NCBI RefSeq assembly: GCF_022606295.1
Contig: NZ_JAHHZS010000020.1
Location: 1 to 64,000 of the forward strand
Length of the DNA stretch: 64,000 bases
Reading direction: 5' to 3'
From: Arthrobacter bambusae
Lineage (GTDB): Bacteria; Actinomycetota; Actinomycetes; Actinomycetales; Micrococcaceae
Shown: positions 24,515-33,217 of the stretch, piece after piece
Layout of the letters: every line of letters begins with the position of its first letter
Numbering within the stretch: the first letter of the stretch is position 1
Translations under genes and position numbers: made by a program
The notes under the pieces: generated by a model
What the model was told of the DNA's origin: nothing
The model's input: the letters and a program-made list of their open reading frames with translations, nothing else
Database searches by the model: none

Positions 24515-24528
24515 TCGACAAATGTCGA
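24515..24528. promoter_or_regulatory. Palindromic operator in the pucR-ald spacer
   Basis: TCGACA-AA-TGTCGA is a perfect palindrome about midway in the divergent region. A second, shorter one (CAGG-N5-CCTG, 24490-24502) adjoins the regulator start. Either may bind the PucR-type regulator. Confidence 0.5.
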
Positions 24529-24679
24529 GCCGCGAGCGGTAAAAACCCCGGAATTCCGGGGAAGCCAGCATCCGTGACGATCGCCTTTGCTGTCGCCTGG
24601 CTCACAGCGGATTTATTCTGGAATCACAGTCCCCCGCAGCGAAAAAGGCCGTCGAAGCCTTTCGAAGATGGAGCCCAAA

Positions 24680-25798
24680 ATGATCATCGGTGTCCCCAAA
24701 GAGATCAAGAACAACGAATTCCGCGTTGCCATCACGGCCGCGGGCGTTCACGAATTCCGCACCCACGGCCACACCGTGCTGGTGGAACGGGGAGCAGGCC
24801 TGGGCTCCGGTATCACGGATGAGGAATACGCGGTTGCCGGCGCGGAGATCGTGGCCGAAGCCGACGACGTCTGGGCACGCGCCGACATGGTCATGAAGGT
24901 CAAGGAACCCATCAGCGCCGAGTACCACCGCTTCCGCAAGGGCCTGATCCTCTTCACCTACCTGCACCTGGCCGCAGAGCCCGAGCTGACCCAGGAACTC
25001 ATCAACTCCGGCGTCACGGCCATCGCTTACGAAACCGTCCAGGACGGCCGCGCTCTGCCCTTGCTGGCACCGATGTCCGAGGTCGCAGGCCGCCTGTCGG
25101 TCGTCGTCGGCGCTTCCTCCCTCATGGCTCCAGCCGGTGGCAAGGGCGTGTTGCTGGGTGGCGTCCCGGGCGTCCGTCCGGCCAAGGTCGTTGTCCTCGG
25201 CGCCGGTGTTGCCGGTACCAATGCTGCCGCGATGGCTCTTGGCTTGGGCGCCGAGGTCACCATCCTCGACATCAACATCAACCGCCTCCGCGAACTGGAT
25301 GCCCTCTACCAGGGCCGCCTGAAGACGGTCGCATCCAACGCGTACGAGATCGAGAAGTCAGTGGTTGACGCCGACCTCGTCATCGGTTCCGTGCTGATCC
25401 CGGGCGCCAAGGCCCCCAAGCTGGTCACCAACGAGCTGGTTTCCCGCATGAAGGCCGGCTCCGTGCTAGTGGACATCGCGGTGGACCAGGGCGGCTGCTT
25501 CGAGGACACGCACCCCACCACGCACCAGGAACCCACGTACAAGGTCCACAACACGATCTTCTACTGCGTCGCCAACATGCCCGGCGCCGTTCCGAACACC
25601 TCCACCTACGCCCTGACCAACGTCACCCTGCGCTACGCAGTGTCGCTGGCCAACCTGGGCGTCAGGGCCGCATTCGACCGCGACCCTGCCCTGGCCGCCG
25701 GCCTCAACATCGCGGGAGGCCACGTGGCTCACCACTCGGTTTCCGAGGCGCACAACCTGCCCCTCGTCGCCGACTGGCACAACCTGGTCTCGGCATAG
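24680..25798 (+). CDS. ald: Alanine dehydrogenase
   Basis: Interconverts L-alanine and pyruvate plus ammonia with NAD. The 372-residue length and N terminus [18 protein letters not shown] are typical. Pyruvate-site Lys is in [12 protein letters not shown] and the catalytic His in [13 protein letters not shown]; the Rossmann fingerprint is [14 protein letters not shown], and the acidic residue DININR binds the adenosine ribose. The start at 24680 has GGAG 6 nt upstream; the longer frame is not supported. It is a single-gene unit ended by a strong hairpin and divergent from a PucR regulator. Confidence 0.96.
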   Translation: MIIGVPKEIKNNEFRVAITAAGVHEFRTHGHTVLVERGAGLGSGITDEEYAVAGAEIVAEADDVWARADMVMKVKEPISAEYHRFRKGLILFTYLHLAAEPELTQELINSGVTAIAYETVQDGRALPLLAPMSEVAGRLSVVVGASSLMAPAGGKGVLLGGVPGVRPAKVVVLGAGVAGTNAAAMALGLGAEVTILDININRLRELDALYQGRLKTVASNAYEIEKSVVDADLVIGSVLIPGAKAPKLVTNELVSRMKAGSVLVDIAVDQGGCFEDTHPTTHQEPTYKVHNTIFYCVANMPGAVPNTSTYALTNVTLRYAVSLANLGVRAAFDRDPALAAGLNIAGGHVAHHSVSEAHNLPLVADWHNLVSA

Positions 25799-25838
25799 TT
25801 TCTCTCCGCCTCCAAGGGGCGGCTTAACGGGCCCGACG

Positions 25839-25877
25839 GCGGGGTGCGGCTTCCATGGGAAGCGGCACCCCGCCGTT
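25839..25877 (+). terminator. Strong terminator after ald
   Basis: CGGCGGGGTGC-x-GCTTCC pairs with GGAAGC-x-GCACCCCGCCG, an 18-bp stem with one internal mismatch and a very short loop, followed by a T-rich stretch. Confidence 0.85.
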
Positions 25878-26274
25878 GTAGTTTTTGTGGAGACGGACGA
25901 ATATCGGCTTCATCCAAGCCTGGTTAGCCACAAGCGCGCCGGGCTGTTGGAGCCATGGCCGGACCCAACGGTAGCGACCGAGACCGTATGGTTCCCCTTG
26001 CCTGACGGGACCGATAATGTGACCTACTGGGAAGGACGGAACGGACGGCTTGAGTCCGCTAGCCCAGGAGTTCGCAGCCATGGGTTGCCTCATCGACGTT
26101 CTTTCGCCCCATTTGACGCCGTTGTCCTGCGCTCCGGAAGATCAAGAAGGGATGCAGCTAACGTCGGTGGCACTTTCTTTGCCCTTCCCAAAAATTTTCA
26201 AAATTTTTTCGGTTCTTTCGCTTGGACGGGTCTTTTCGGCCCAAAATGTCGTAGGTCCCTGCGAGGCTTTTCTT
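25878..26274. other. Intergenic region before the HNH gene
   Basis: No coding pattern or RNA gene is convincing here. The open frames extending the HNH gene upstream of 26275 translate to unrelated, non-conserved sequence. Confidence 0.4.
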
Positions 26275-27777
26275 ATGGTCGGTATTCGGGGAACGCAGCT
26301 GATCGGATCGGGTGCGCCTTCGGGCGGTGCGGGTCCGGAGGCTGCCGTGCCGGGCGTCCGCGTGCACGAGCTGATCGGCGCCGTTGCTTCGCTTCGGCCA
26401 GGTTCCGACCGCGCCGAATTGATCAACCAGTTGCGTGCCCTGGAAGACTTGAAGTCCGCGGCAGCGGCCGCGCAGGCCAGGATCGCGGTGGCGTTCGATG
26501 CCGTCCAGCGCAGCGCCGACGCCGCGGCCGGGGTCCCGGCCGACGAACGCGGACGCGGCGTCGCAGCCCAGGTGGCTTTGGCCCGGCGGGAATCCCCCGC
26601 CAAAGGACCCCGGCTCCTCGGACTCGCGAACGCGCTGGTCACCGAAATGCCACGCACCCTCGCCGCCCTCGACACCGGGCAGTTGAACGAATGGCGCGCC
26701 ACCCTGCTCGTGAAGGAAACGGCCTGCCTGTCCGCCGAAGACCGCTGCGCCGTGGACGACGAACTCGCCGCCGACACCGGCACCTTCGACGGCGCCGGAG
26801 ACAAAGCCATCCTCGCGGCCGCCCGGGCCGCGGCCTACCGGCGGGACCCCCGCACCGTCACCCAACGCGCCAGCCACGCCGCCACCGAACGGCACGTCAG
26901 CCTCCGCCCGGCACCGGACACCATGACCTACCTGACCGCGCTGCTTCCCGTCGCCCAAGGAGTGGCCGTGCACGCTGCCCTGTCCCGGCACGCCGACACC
27001 CTCCGCAACGCCGGAGAGGACACCCGCACCCGGGGACAGATCATGGCCGACACCTTGGTCGAACGCACCACCGGCACCCCCGCAGGGATCAGCGGGGTCG
27101 AGGTCCAGCTCGTCATGACCGACCGCACCCTCTTCCAAAGCGACGCCGAACCAGCCCGGCTCCCCGGCTACGGCATCGTCCCCGCCGGCTGGGCACGGAA
27201 ACTCCTCAACGACAGCAGCGGCCATGGAACGTCCGCTCCAGGTCAGACCGAGGACGGCCAAACAGGTCCCGGCCACAATCACGAATTGAAGGTCTGGCTC
27301 CGGCGCCTCTACATCGCACCCGCAACCGGGGAACTGGTCGGCGTCGACTCCCGCGCCCGGCTCTTCCCGCCCGGGCTGCGGCGCTTCATCCAGGCCCGCG
27401 ACGACACCTGCCGCACCCCCTACTGCGACGCACCCATCAGACACATCGACCACATCATCCCCTGGCACCACGGCGGCACCACCAACCTGACCAACGGGGC
27501 AGGACTCTGCGAAGCCTGCAACCACACCAAAGAACTCAACGGCTGGACAGCAACAACCGGTATCGGGAAGCGGCATGTCCTCGACATCCGCACCCCCACC
27601 GGTCATACCTACCAATCAACAGCCCCGCCCCTGCCAGGAATCGGGATACAAGGCACAAACCCTCCGCATTCCGGACGCCACCGACGCCGGCTACGACACC
27701 AAGCAAAGGCACTGAAGTACGCCCACGTCACCGAACTAAACGCCCCTGAGCGGCTCAGGCGCGCGGGGAGTGTCTGA
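26275..27777 (+). CDS. DUF222/13E12-family HNH endonuclease, 3' end altered by IS insertion
   Basis: A member of the 13E12-repeat/DUF222 family with a C-terminal HNH nuclease domain, about 500 residues. The DUF222 region (about 30-330) is seen in VRVHELIGAVASLRPGSDRA and DTLVERTTGTPAG. The HNH core is CRTPYCDAPIRHIDHIIPW with GLCEACNHTKE (zinc cysteines and the catalytic His-Asn-His). Its last three codons and stop come from the left end of the IS element. The uninterrupted frame would continue beyond the IS for about 55 codons, overlapping the convergent gene. The start at 26275 has GAGG 9 nt upstream. Biological role is unknown; multiple copies per genome are common. Confidence 0.85.
   Translation: MVGIRGTQLIGSGAPSGGAGPEAAVPGVRVHELIGAVASLRPGSDRAELINQLRALEDLKSAAAAAQARIAVAFDAVQRSADAAAGVPADERGRGVAAQVALARRESPAKGPRLLGLANALVTEMPRTLAALDTGQLNEWRATLLVKETACLSAEDRCAVDDELAADTGTFDGAGDKAILAAARAAAYRRDPRTVTQRASHAATERHVSLRPAPDTMTYLTALLPVAQGVAVHAALSRHADTLRNAGEDTRTRGQIMADTLVERTTGTPAGISGVEVQLVMTDRTLFQSDAEPARLPGYGIVPAGWARKLLNDSSGHGTSAPGQTEDGQTGPGHNHELKVWLRRLYIAPATGELVGVDSRARLFPPGLRRFIQARDDTCRTPYCDAPIRHIDHIIPWHHGGTTNLTNGAGLCEACNHTKELNGWTATTGIGKRHVLDIRTPTGHTYQSTAPPLPGIGIQGTNPPHSGRHRRRLRHQAKALKYAHVTELNAPERLRRAGSV
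27758..27765. repeat. Left 8-bp target-site duplication
   Basis: GGCGCGCG directly abuts the left inverted repeat of the IS and is repeated at 29129-29136. Confidence 0.85.
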
Positions 27778-29128
27778 ATAACGGTGGATTCAGGGTTGGC
27801 CTGACACGCCGGGCAGCGTGCCTGGCGGGGAGGACTGACTGTGAGCGAAACACTGGATCCCATGGCGACTGATGTGGATCAGCACGAGTTGGCGCAGCAG
27901 CTTCTGGCCCAGGCCAAGGAGCAGGGAATTGAGCTCGTCGGACCCGACGGGCTGTTGAACCGACTAACGAAAAACGTCCTTGAAACCGCCCTGGAGGCGG
28001 AGATGGAGGACCACCTGGGTTACGAGAAGCACGATGTAGCCGGGCGCGGGAGCGGAAATTCCCGCAACGGCACACGCACGAAGACGGTGCTGACGGAGAT
28101 CGGGCCGGTAGAGATCGATGTGCCGAGGGACACCGGTTCGACGTTCGAGCCGCAGATCATCAAGAAACGGCAGCGGCGCCTGACCGGGGTGGACGAGATC
28201 GTGTTGTCGCTGAGCGCGAAGGGGCTCACGACCGGGGAAATCGCCGCCCACTTCGATGATGTCTACGGCGCGAGAGTTTCGAAGGACACGATCTCCCGGA
28301 TCACTGAAAAGGTCATTGCCGAGATGGTCGAGTGGCAGAACCGGCCCCTGGACCGGGTCTACCCGGTGGTGTTCATTGACGCGATTCACGTCAAGATCCG
28401 CGACGGGCAGGTCACGAACCGCCCGGTCTATGTCGCGATCGGGGTGAGCACCGGCGGTGAGCGGGACATCCTGGGCCTGTGGGCAGGCGACGGCGGGGAA
28501 GGCGCCAAGTTCTGGCTCTCCGTGCTGACTGAGATCAAGAACCGGGGCGTAGAGGATGTCTGCATCAGCGTCTGCGACGGGCTCAAAGGCCTGCCCGAGG
28601 CCATCAACACCGTCTGGGAGCGGGCCGTGGTCCAGACCTGCATTGTCCATCTGATCCGCAACACCTTCCGCTTCGCGGCCCGGCAGTACCGGGACGAAGT
28701 GGCACGTGACCTGCGCCCGGTCTACACGGCACCGTCCGAGGCCGCAGCCAAGGAACGTTTCGTGGAGTTCTCCGCCAAATGGGGTCGGCAGTACCCGGCG
28801 ATCACCCGGCTGTGGGAGAACACGTGGAGTGAATTCGTGCCGTTCCTGGACTATGACGTCGAAATCCGGCGGGTCATTTGCAGCACGAACGCGATCGAAT
28901 CGCTCAACGCCCGCTACCGGCGCGCGGTCCGGGCCAGAGGTCACTTCCCGACGGAGCAGGCAGCCCTGAAGTGCCTTTACCTGGCAACCCGGGCACTGGA
29001 CCCGGCCGGCAAAGGCAGGGCACGATGGGCCATGCGATGGAAGCCGGCCCTCAACGCCTTCGCCATCACCTTCGAAGGAAGAATCAACTAAATGCCAATC
29101 CCGAATCCACCGTTAAACGGACAGTCCC
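27766..29128 (+). mobile_element. IS256-family insertion sequence (1363 bp, complete)
   Basis: The ends carry imperfect inverted repeats of about 34 bp: the left reads GGGAGTGTCTG then TAACGGTGGATTC, the right (reverse) GGGACTGTCCG then TAACGGTGGATTC. An identical 8-bp duplication GGCGCGCG flanks both sides, as expected for IS256 elements. One transposase gene fills it. The intact frame and perfect duplication indicate a recent, probably active insertion. Confidence 0.93.
27841..29091 (+). CDS. IS256-family transposase
   Basis: A DDE transposase of 416 residues. Catalytic residues are visible in FIDAIHVKIRDG (first Asp), ISVCDGLKGLPEAI (second Asp) and CSTNAIESLNARYRRAVRAR (Glu), the last being the Transposase_mut signature. 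The N-terminal part has LEAEMEDHLGYEKHD followed by SRNGTRTKTVLTEIGPVEID, also characteristic. The GTG at 27841 has GGGGAGG 7-13 nt upstream; an ATG at 27862 is an alternative. No frameshift or stop interrupts it. Confidence 0.96.
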   Translation: MSETLDPMATDVDQHELAQQLLAQAKEQGIELVGPDGLLNRLTKNVLETALEAEMEDHLGYEKHDVAGRGSGNSRNGTRTKTVLTEIGPVEIDVPRDTGSTFEPQIIKKRQRRLTGVDEIVLSLSAKGLTTGEIAAHFDDVYGARVSKDTISRITEKVIAEMVEWQNRPLDRVYPVVFIDAIHVKIRDGQVTNRPVYVAIGVSTGGERDILGLWAGDGGEGAKFWLSVLTEIKNRGVEDVCISVCDGLKGLPEAINTVWERAVVQTCIVHLIRNTFRFAARQYRDEVARDLRPVYTAPSEAAAKERFVEFSAKWGRQYPAITRLWENTWSEFVPFLDYDVEIRRVICSTNAIESLNARYRRAVRARGHFPTEQAALKCLYLATRALDPAGKGRARWAMRWKPALNAFAITFEGRIN

Positions 29129-29136
29129 GGCGCGCG
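29129..29136. repeat. Right 8-bp target-site duplication
   Basis: GGCGCGCG follows the right inverted repeat and matches 27758-27765. Confidence 0.85.
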
Positions 29137-29145
29137 CGCCGCCGG

Positions 29146-29904
29146 CTACGGCTTGACCGGGTTGCCCGGGAGGATCTCGGAGGGAACGGGCTGAGGCAAC
29201 GGCAGCGTCGGCGATGGGACCACCGGCGTCGGGATCGTGATGGGTCCGGAGCGGCCTTTGGCGACGTCTTGCAGTCCCTTGCGCGGATCCGAGTCGGACC
29301 CTGAAGCGATATGGCTGGGAGTCGCGCGTGGCGATGGATGCGTGTTGTTGCCTTGTACATCAGGGCTGGACGACTCCGGGGAAGGCGACGCAGGATTGCC
29401 CGCCCCCCGGGTAGGCACAGGACCTGGCTCCGGGCGCGTTCCCTGCTGTTGCGGAGCGTTCCCGCCCGATCCAGGGGTGAGCTGGGCGACGACCGACCCC
29501 ACCACGGCGCCCAAGTGTTCAATCGTTCCTGGAATGCCGCCCTCGGACGCAGCCGCGGCGGTAGCCCCGGCGGCGAGGGAAGCCGCAACGGCAACGGCGG
29601 CGAAGGTCAAACGGCCCTTTTTGCGGCGACGAGCGGCCAGTTCATCTACAGGAGCAGCCGCGGCGCCGGAAGCCGTCTCTCCAGAGGTAACGGCCTCGGC
29701 CGCCCCGGCATCGGAGACAGGCATGATCGCCACGCGGCCGGGAGCCATCAAGGCTTGCACAGCTGCCGATGGCTGCGGCCGGGTGCTCGCCAGGGCGCGC
29801 AGTTCCAGCAGCTCTGTCCGGATCTCGTATGCTTCGTCGAGCCCGGCTTCAGCGAGCAGGCGGTCAACGCCTTGCTCCCCGAAGGATGCGGATTTTTCGC
29901 TCAT
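29146..29904 (-). CDS. Membrane anti-sigma-like protein with Pro/Ser-rich outer domain
   Basis: A 252-residue single-pass protein encoded with a 4-nt overlap after an ECF sigma gene, so by context an anti-sigma factor. The cytoplasmic part (about 1-97) is charged and helical; one membrane helix spans about 99-120 (LTFAAVAVAASLAAGATAAA) after RRRKKGR; the outer part is rich in Pro, Ser and Gly. No zinc-binding HxxxCxxC motif and no cysteine at all are present, unlike ZAS anti-sigma factors. Its stop lies 10 bp past the target duplication of the IS, so the insertion spared it. The inducing signal is unknown. Confidence 0.7.
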   Translation of the reverse strand: MSEKSASFGEQGVDRLLAEAGLDEAYEIRTELLELRALASTRPQPSAAVQALMAPGRVAIMPVSDAGAAEAVTSGETASGAAAAPVDELAARRRKKGRLTFAAVAVAASLAAGATAAAASEGGIPGTIEHLGAVVGSVVAQLTPGSGGNAPQQQGTRPEPGPVPTRGAGNPASPSPESSSPDVQGNNTHPSPRATPSHIASGSDSDPRKGLQDVAKGRSGPITIPTPVVPSPTLPLPQPVPSEILPGNPVKP

Positions 29905-30485
29905 GATGTGCCATTCCTTAGTAGTGCACGTTCTCTTAGTGCACTCAATGCCCTGCGCTGCAACTGCTTCACGGCTCCTTGGGACTTGCCCATGATGGCC
30001 GCTGTTTCTTCCAACGACAGGTCGGCAACGACCCGTAGTGCAAGGACCTCCCGGTAGTCGGGGTTGAGGTCGGCCAGGAGCTCCGTCACTCCCAGGCCTT
30101 CCCCGTGCCCGAATGCCTGGTCCTCGGCCGAAGGCGCGCTTCGCGCATCCAGGTCGGCTTCATACGGGGCGGAATCAGGTGTGCGTTCACGCTTGCGGTA
30201 GTGATCCACCATTCGCGCGTGCGCTATGGAGAAGAGCAAGGTCCTGGCCCCCTGGAGTCCTCCTCGGAGGGAATCCAGTTTGGGATAGAGAGCCAGGAAC
30301 ACGTCCTGGGTAACTGCTTCCGGATCGTCTACGCCGCGGGCGCGCAGGTATCCAAATACCGGTCCGGAAAACTCGTTGTAGGCAGCCGTGAAGAGCAGTG
30401 CGGGATCTTCTTCATCCGCCTGCAAGTATTCATCAGCCAAAGGGTCAAGCACCCGCGACCCCTCCATCCCACGCAGCGGGGTCAT
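29901..30485 (-). CDS. ECF-type RNA polymerase sigma factor
   Basis: A 194-residue group 4 sigma factor with region 2 (about 25-105: PVFGYLRARGVDDPEAVTQD, then FSIAHARMVDHYRKRER) and region 4 (about 130-185: LNPDYREVLALRVVADLSLE, then GAVKQLQRRALSALRERA). Region 3 is absent as expected. AGGGA precedes the ATG at 30485. The downstream gene overlaps by ATGA and looks like its membrane anti-sigma. Target promoters are not known; the secreted Ala/Lys-rich gene immediately upstream is one candidate. Confidence 0.93.
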   Translation of the reverse strand: MTPLRGMEGSRVLDPLADEYLQADEEDPALLFTAAYNEFSGPVFGYLRARGVDDPEAVTQDVFLALYPKLDSLRGGLQGARTLLFSIAHARMVDHYRKRERTPDSAPYEADLDARSAPSAEDQAFGHGEGLGVTELLADLNPDYREVLALRVVADLSLEETAAIMGKSQGAVKQLQRRALSALRERALLRNGTS

Positions 30486-30529
30486 CGTCCCTGGCCTGGG
30501 AAACGACCACCGCCGCAGTCTGTTGCGTC

Positions 30530-30564
30530 GCGGGGCTCCTTGTCATTTAGCCAAGGAGCCCCGC
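30530..30564 (-). terminator. Terminator between the Ala/Lys-rich gene and the sigma gene
   Basis: GCGGGGCTCCTTG (30530-30542) pairs perfectly with CAAGGAGCCCCGC (30552-30564) around a 9-nt loop, 22 bp beyond the stop of the upstream gene. Confidence 0.8.
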
Positions 30565-30585
30565 CGTTCAAGCGTAGCCGCAGTG

Positions 30586-31257
30586 TTACGGGCTGACAGA
30601 ATCGGACGGCACGTGCACCGGTGCGGTCGGAACGTGGGACGGCACAGCCGGGACGGCCGGTACAGCGGGGACGGCCGGTGCAGACGGAACTGCGGGAACA
30701 GCAGGCACAGCAGGCAATGCGGCGTTTCCATTTGCGTCGACCTTGGCGGAAGCGGATCCGTCAGCCTTCAAGCCGGCAGCCTTGCCTTCGCTCACCACAG
30801 TGGCGCAGTGTGCGTTGACGTTGGCCTCTCCGCCAGCTGCAACGACGAGTGACGAGTAGCCAGGCACCTTGGTGTCGGCCTTCACGCCGCCGTTGAGGAG
30901 AGCGGTGCAAAGACCGAACGCGTCCGGCGAGGTGGCCTTGGCAGACGCAGCTGCTGCGGCAGCCTTGGACTTTGCATCATCGACGGCGTCCGTGGCCTTG
31001 GACTTGGCGTCGGCAGCAGCGTCAGTGGCCTTGGACGTTGCCATCTGTGACGCGTCGGCCGTCTTGGACTCTGCGGAATCGGCTGCTTTTGACGCGGTCG
31101 GAGCCGGGGCTCCGAGCAGCTCGTGGGCGCTCTTCTGCATATCGTTGGGAAGCGCTCCGTTGAAGGCTGCGACGCCGGTTCCGCCAACCGCTACAGCTCC
31201 GGCGGCAAGGACGCCGGCGGCGATTTTGCTGGTGGCAAGGACAGTGAACAAGGACAT
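30586..31257 (-). CDS. Secreted Ala/Lys-rich protein with LEA-like repeats
   Basis: A 223-residue exported protein of unknown function. An N-terminal hydrophobic segment (about 8-30, KIAAGVLAAGAVAVGGTGVA) acts as signal or anchor. Residues about 55-110 are imperfect ADAKSKATDA-type repeats like those of LEA proteins or amphipathic coiled coils. A small domain with two cysteines (FGLCTALLNGG and NAHCATVV) follows, and the C terminus is PAVPAVP repeats. The ATG at 31257 has GGAGGG 4 nt upstream; a TTG five codons earlier is less likely. It sits upstream of the sigma/anti-sigma pair. Confidence 0.8.
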   Translation of the reverse strand: MSLFTVLATSKIAAGVLAAGAVAVGGTGVAAFNGALPNDMQKSAHELLGAPAPTASKAADSAESKTADASQMATSKATDAAADAKSKATDAVDDAKSKAAAAAASAKATSPDAFGLCTALLNGGVKADTKVPGYSSLVVAAGGEANVNAHCATVVSEGKAAGLKADGSASAKVDANGNAALPAVPAVPAVPSAPAVPAVPAVPAVPSHVPTAPVHVPSDSVSP

Positions 31258-31393
31258 GAAACCCTCCGACAAACGTTTTGGGACTGCTCCGGCAGCGGTC
31301 GTGTCGCTACTGGATGATCAGTGCGGACGTTGCCCACACTCCCCTTACATCGCTGACGGTCCCGGCGAGGTTACGCCCGATTCAAAAAAACTT

Positions 31394-32440
31394 TCAGGCC
31401 AGTGTCCTGGCCTGCTCAATCAGCTTGAGTACCTCGACTGGGCCAGCCGGATCCACGGGGAGCGGCAAGGCGGAGGCGGCACCGCCGTCGGCGATCTTCT
31501 CCCCAAGGATCCGGTAGAACTCCTGGTAGGCGCCGCGCTCGGTGGGTACCGTGCTCCGCACGCCGTCGATTTCCAGGGTTCCGTAGTGGTGCGGATCGTC
31601 GACGCCGTAGGCGCCGTCCGTGGGCCGGCCGCCCGACACGATGAACGGTTCCTGCGGATCGATCCCGAACTTCACGAAGCCGCCCTTGCTGCCCAGGACG
31701 CGGAAGCGCGGAGCGTGAAGCTGGCTGTTGACGTTCATGGCGACGTGGCTGATCACGCCGGAAGCATGCTTGAGGACCAGGAAGACGTCGTCATCGGCTT
31801 TTTCCTGAGGCCTTCGGGCCAGGATTTCGGCATGGATGACTTCAGCAGGCCCGAACATCTGCACAGCCAGGTCCAGCAGGTGGGTTCCGAGGTCGAAGAG
31901 CAGCCCACCACCGTCGTCGGCTGTGGCACCAGCCTTCCACGCCTTGCTGATTTCGGGCGCCCAACGCTCCATCGAAGCTTCGCAGCGCATCACCTCGCCC
32001 AGCGTCCCGGCGTCGAGCAGCTTCTTCACGGTGAGGGCGTCGCCGTCCCAGCGGCGGTTTTGATAGACAGTAAGCACGCGGCCCAGCCGCGCGGCCAGCT
32101 CGATCAGCTCGTGCCCTTGCGTGCTGGTCACGGCAAACGGCTTGTCCACGACGACGTCGAGCCCGGCTTCCAGCGCGGCCTTCGCGAGCGGATGATGGGT
32201 CGCGGGCGGAGTGCCGAGCACCACGAGGTCCAGTTCGCCGGCGAGCGCCAAGACGTCCTCCGGGCCGTTCACGATCCTCGTGCCGGGATGCCGCTCCTGG
32301 GCTTTGGCCTGACGGCCCGCGTCCGAAGTCGCGATCACCTCGAGCGAATACGCGGGATTGGCCGCGATGAACGGCGCGTGGAAGACGCTGCCGGAAAGGC
32401 CATAGCCGACGACGGCGGTGCGGATCGGTGTGAGGGTCAT
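31394..32440 (-). CDS. Gfo/Idh/MocA-family oxidoreductase
   Basis: An NAD(P)-dependent oxidoreductase of 348 residues acting on a sugar, polyol or related compound. The N-terminal Rossmann motif is TAVVGYGLSGSVFHAPFI and the family EKP-like motif appears as VVVDKPFAVT. The C-terminal domain carries GGLLFDLGTHLLDLAVQMFG, with the DLGxHxxD catalytic histidine. It resembles the YdgJ/inositol-type oxidoreductases; the substrate is not defined. A TetR gene precedes it on the same strand by 42 bp, suggesting a small operon. Confidence 0.93.
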   Translation of the reverse strand: MTLTPIRTAVVGYGLSGSVFHAPFIAANPAYSLEVIATSDAGRQAKAQERHPGTRIVNGPEDVLALAGELDLVVLGTPPATHHPLAKAALEAGLDVVVDKPFAVTSTQGHELIELAARLGRVLTVYQNRRWDGDALTVKKLLDAGTLGEVMRCEASMERWAPEISKAWKAGATADDGGGLLFDLGTHLLDLAVQMFGPAEVIHAEILARRPQEKADDDVFLVLKHASGVISHVAMNVNSQLHAPRFRVLGSKGGFVKFGIDPQEPFIVSGGRPTDGAYGVDDPHHYGTLEIDGVRSTVPTERGAYQEFYRILGEKIADGGAASALPLPVDPAGPVEVLKLIEQARTLA

Positions 32441-32482
32441 GCCGCTACGCTACCGGGCCAAGGTAGTCGGGCGAAGGTTATG

Positions 32483-33094
32483 TCAGCAGTCTTTCAGCAG
32501 GCGCGTGACGAGTTCCCGCCACGATGCCGCCAGTCGCTCCGCCGGGACTCCATGCGCGCGGAGGGCGTGGAGGATCCGCTCAGGATCGAGGGTGGCGCCG
32601 AGCGAAAGAGCCAGAAGCCAAGGATCGCGGTCCAGGCCCGCTTCCCTCAGCAGCATCTCGATGTGCCGGTGCCACAACACGACCGGCGGCGCGTCGTGCC
32701 GGTTTTGCGGGGAATGCTCGGCCGCGGCACGGGCCAGCTCTCCGTATTCTTCGACATACTTGATGCGCGCTTCGCCGAAGGCAATGAGGCGTTCACATGG
32801 GGGCGCTCCGGGGCCGAGCGGCGGTGGACCGAAGATGAACTCGCGCTGGAATTCCGCTTCGGCGTCGCTCAGGAGGGTCATCATGAGTCCCGCGCGGCTG
32901 CCGAACCGGCGGAAGACCGTTCCCTTCCCGACGTCGGCCCGGCACGCGAGCATGTCCATCGTGACGGCATCCACTCCATGTTCGGCCACTAGGTCCCTGG
33001 CAGCTCGAAGGAGCCGTTCGCGGTTACGCGCGGCGTCACTGCGCTCCGGCTGTGTCCCGAAAGGCGAACCGGGCCGGATGGGGATGAGGCTCAC
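32483..33094 (-). CDS. TetR-family regulator
   Basis: A 203-residue TetR protein with the DNA-binding domain VDAVTMDMLACRADVGKGTV followed by FRRFGSRAGLM. It begins with GTG at 33094. It is divergent from an FMN reductase gene across a 123-bp spacer containing a CGGAC-GTCCG palindrome of the type bound by this TetR subgroup. Control of both the reductase and the oxidoreductase downstream is the simplest reading, perhaps in response to a quinone or other electrophile. Confidence 0.9.
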   Translation of the reverse strand: MSLIPIRPGSPFGTQPERSDAARNRERLLRAARDLVAEHGVDAVTMDMLACRADVGKGTVFRRFGSRAGLMMTLLSDAEAEFQREFIFGPPPLGPGAPPCERLIAFGEARIKYVEEYGELARAAAEHSPQNRHDAPPVVLWHRHIEMLLREAGLDRDPWLLALSLGATLDPERILHALRAHGVPAERLAASWRELVTRLLKDC

Positions 33095-33120
33095 AAAAAC
33101 ATTCTAGCCTTGGGAATATT

Positions 33121-33140
33121 AAGCGGACCGCAGTCCGTTT
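33121..33140. promoter_or_regulatory. TetR operator between the regulator and the FMN reductase
   Basis: AAGCGGACCGCAGTCCGTTT is an inverted repeat (CGGAC-N4-GTCCG with A/T flanks), matching known actinobacterial TetR operators that protect quinone/azo reductase genes. Confidence 0.7.
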
Positions 33141-33217
33141 AGAATCTACGAAGGCAGCAAAAGCCTCCACAACCGAGCGCCTGCGGCACCGTCCGCGGCC
33201 AGACCCAAGGAGTTCCC

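Noticed and set aside
25887..27749. 620-codon reading frame overlapping the HNH gene in another frame
   Set aside because: Arg/Pro/His-rich shadow; the HNH motif is in the other frame.
30869..32992. 707-codon reading frame antisense to the Ala/Lys-rich protein, Gfo/Idh and TetR genes
   Set aside because: Spans three real minus-strand genes and a terminator-free gap; no family similarity.
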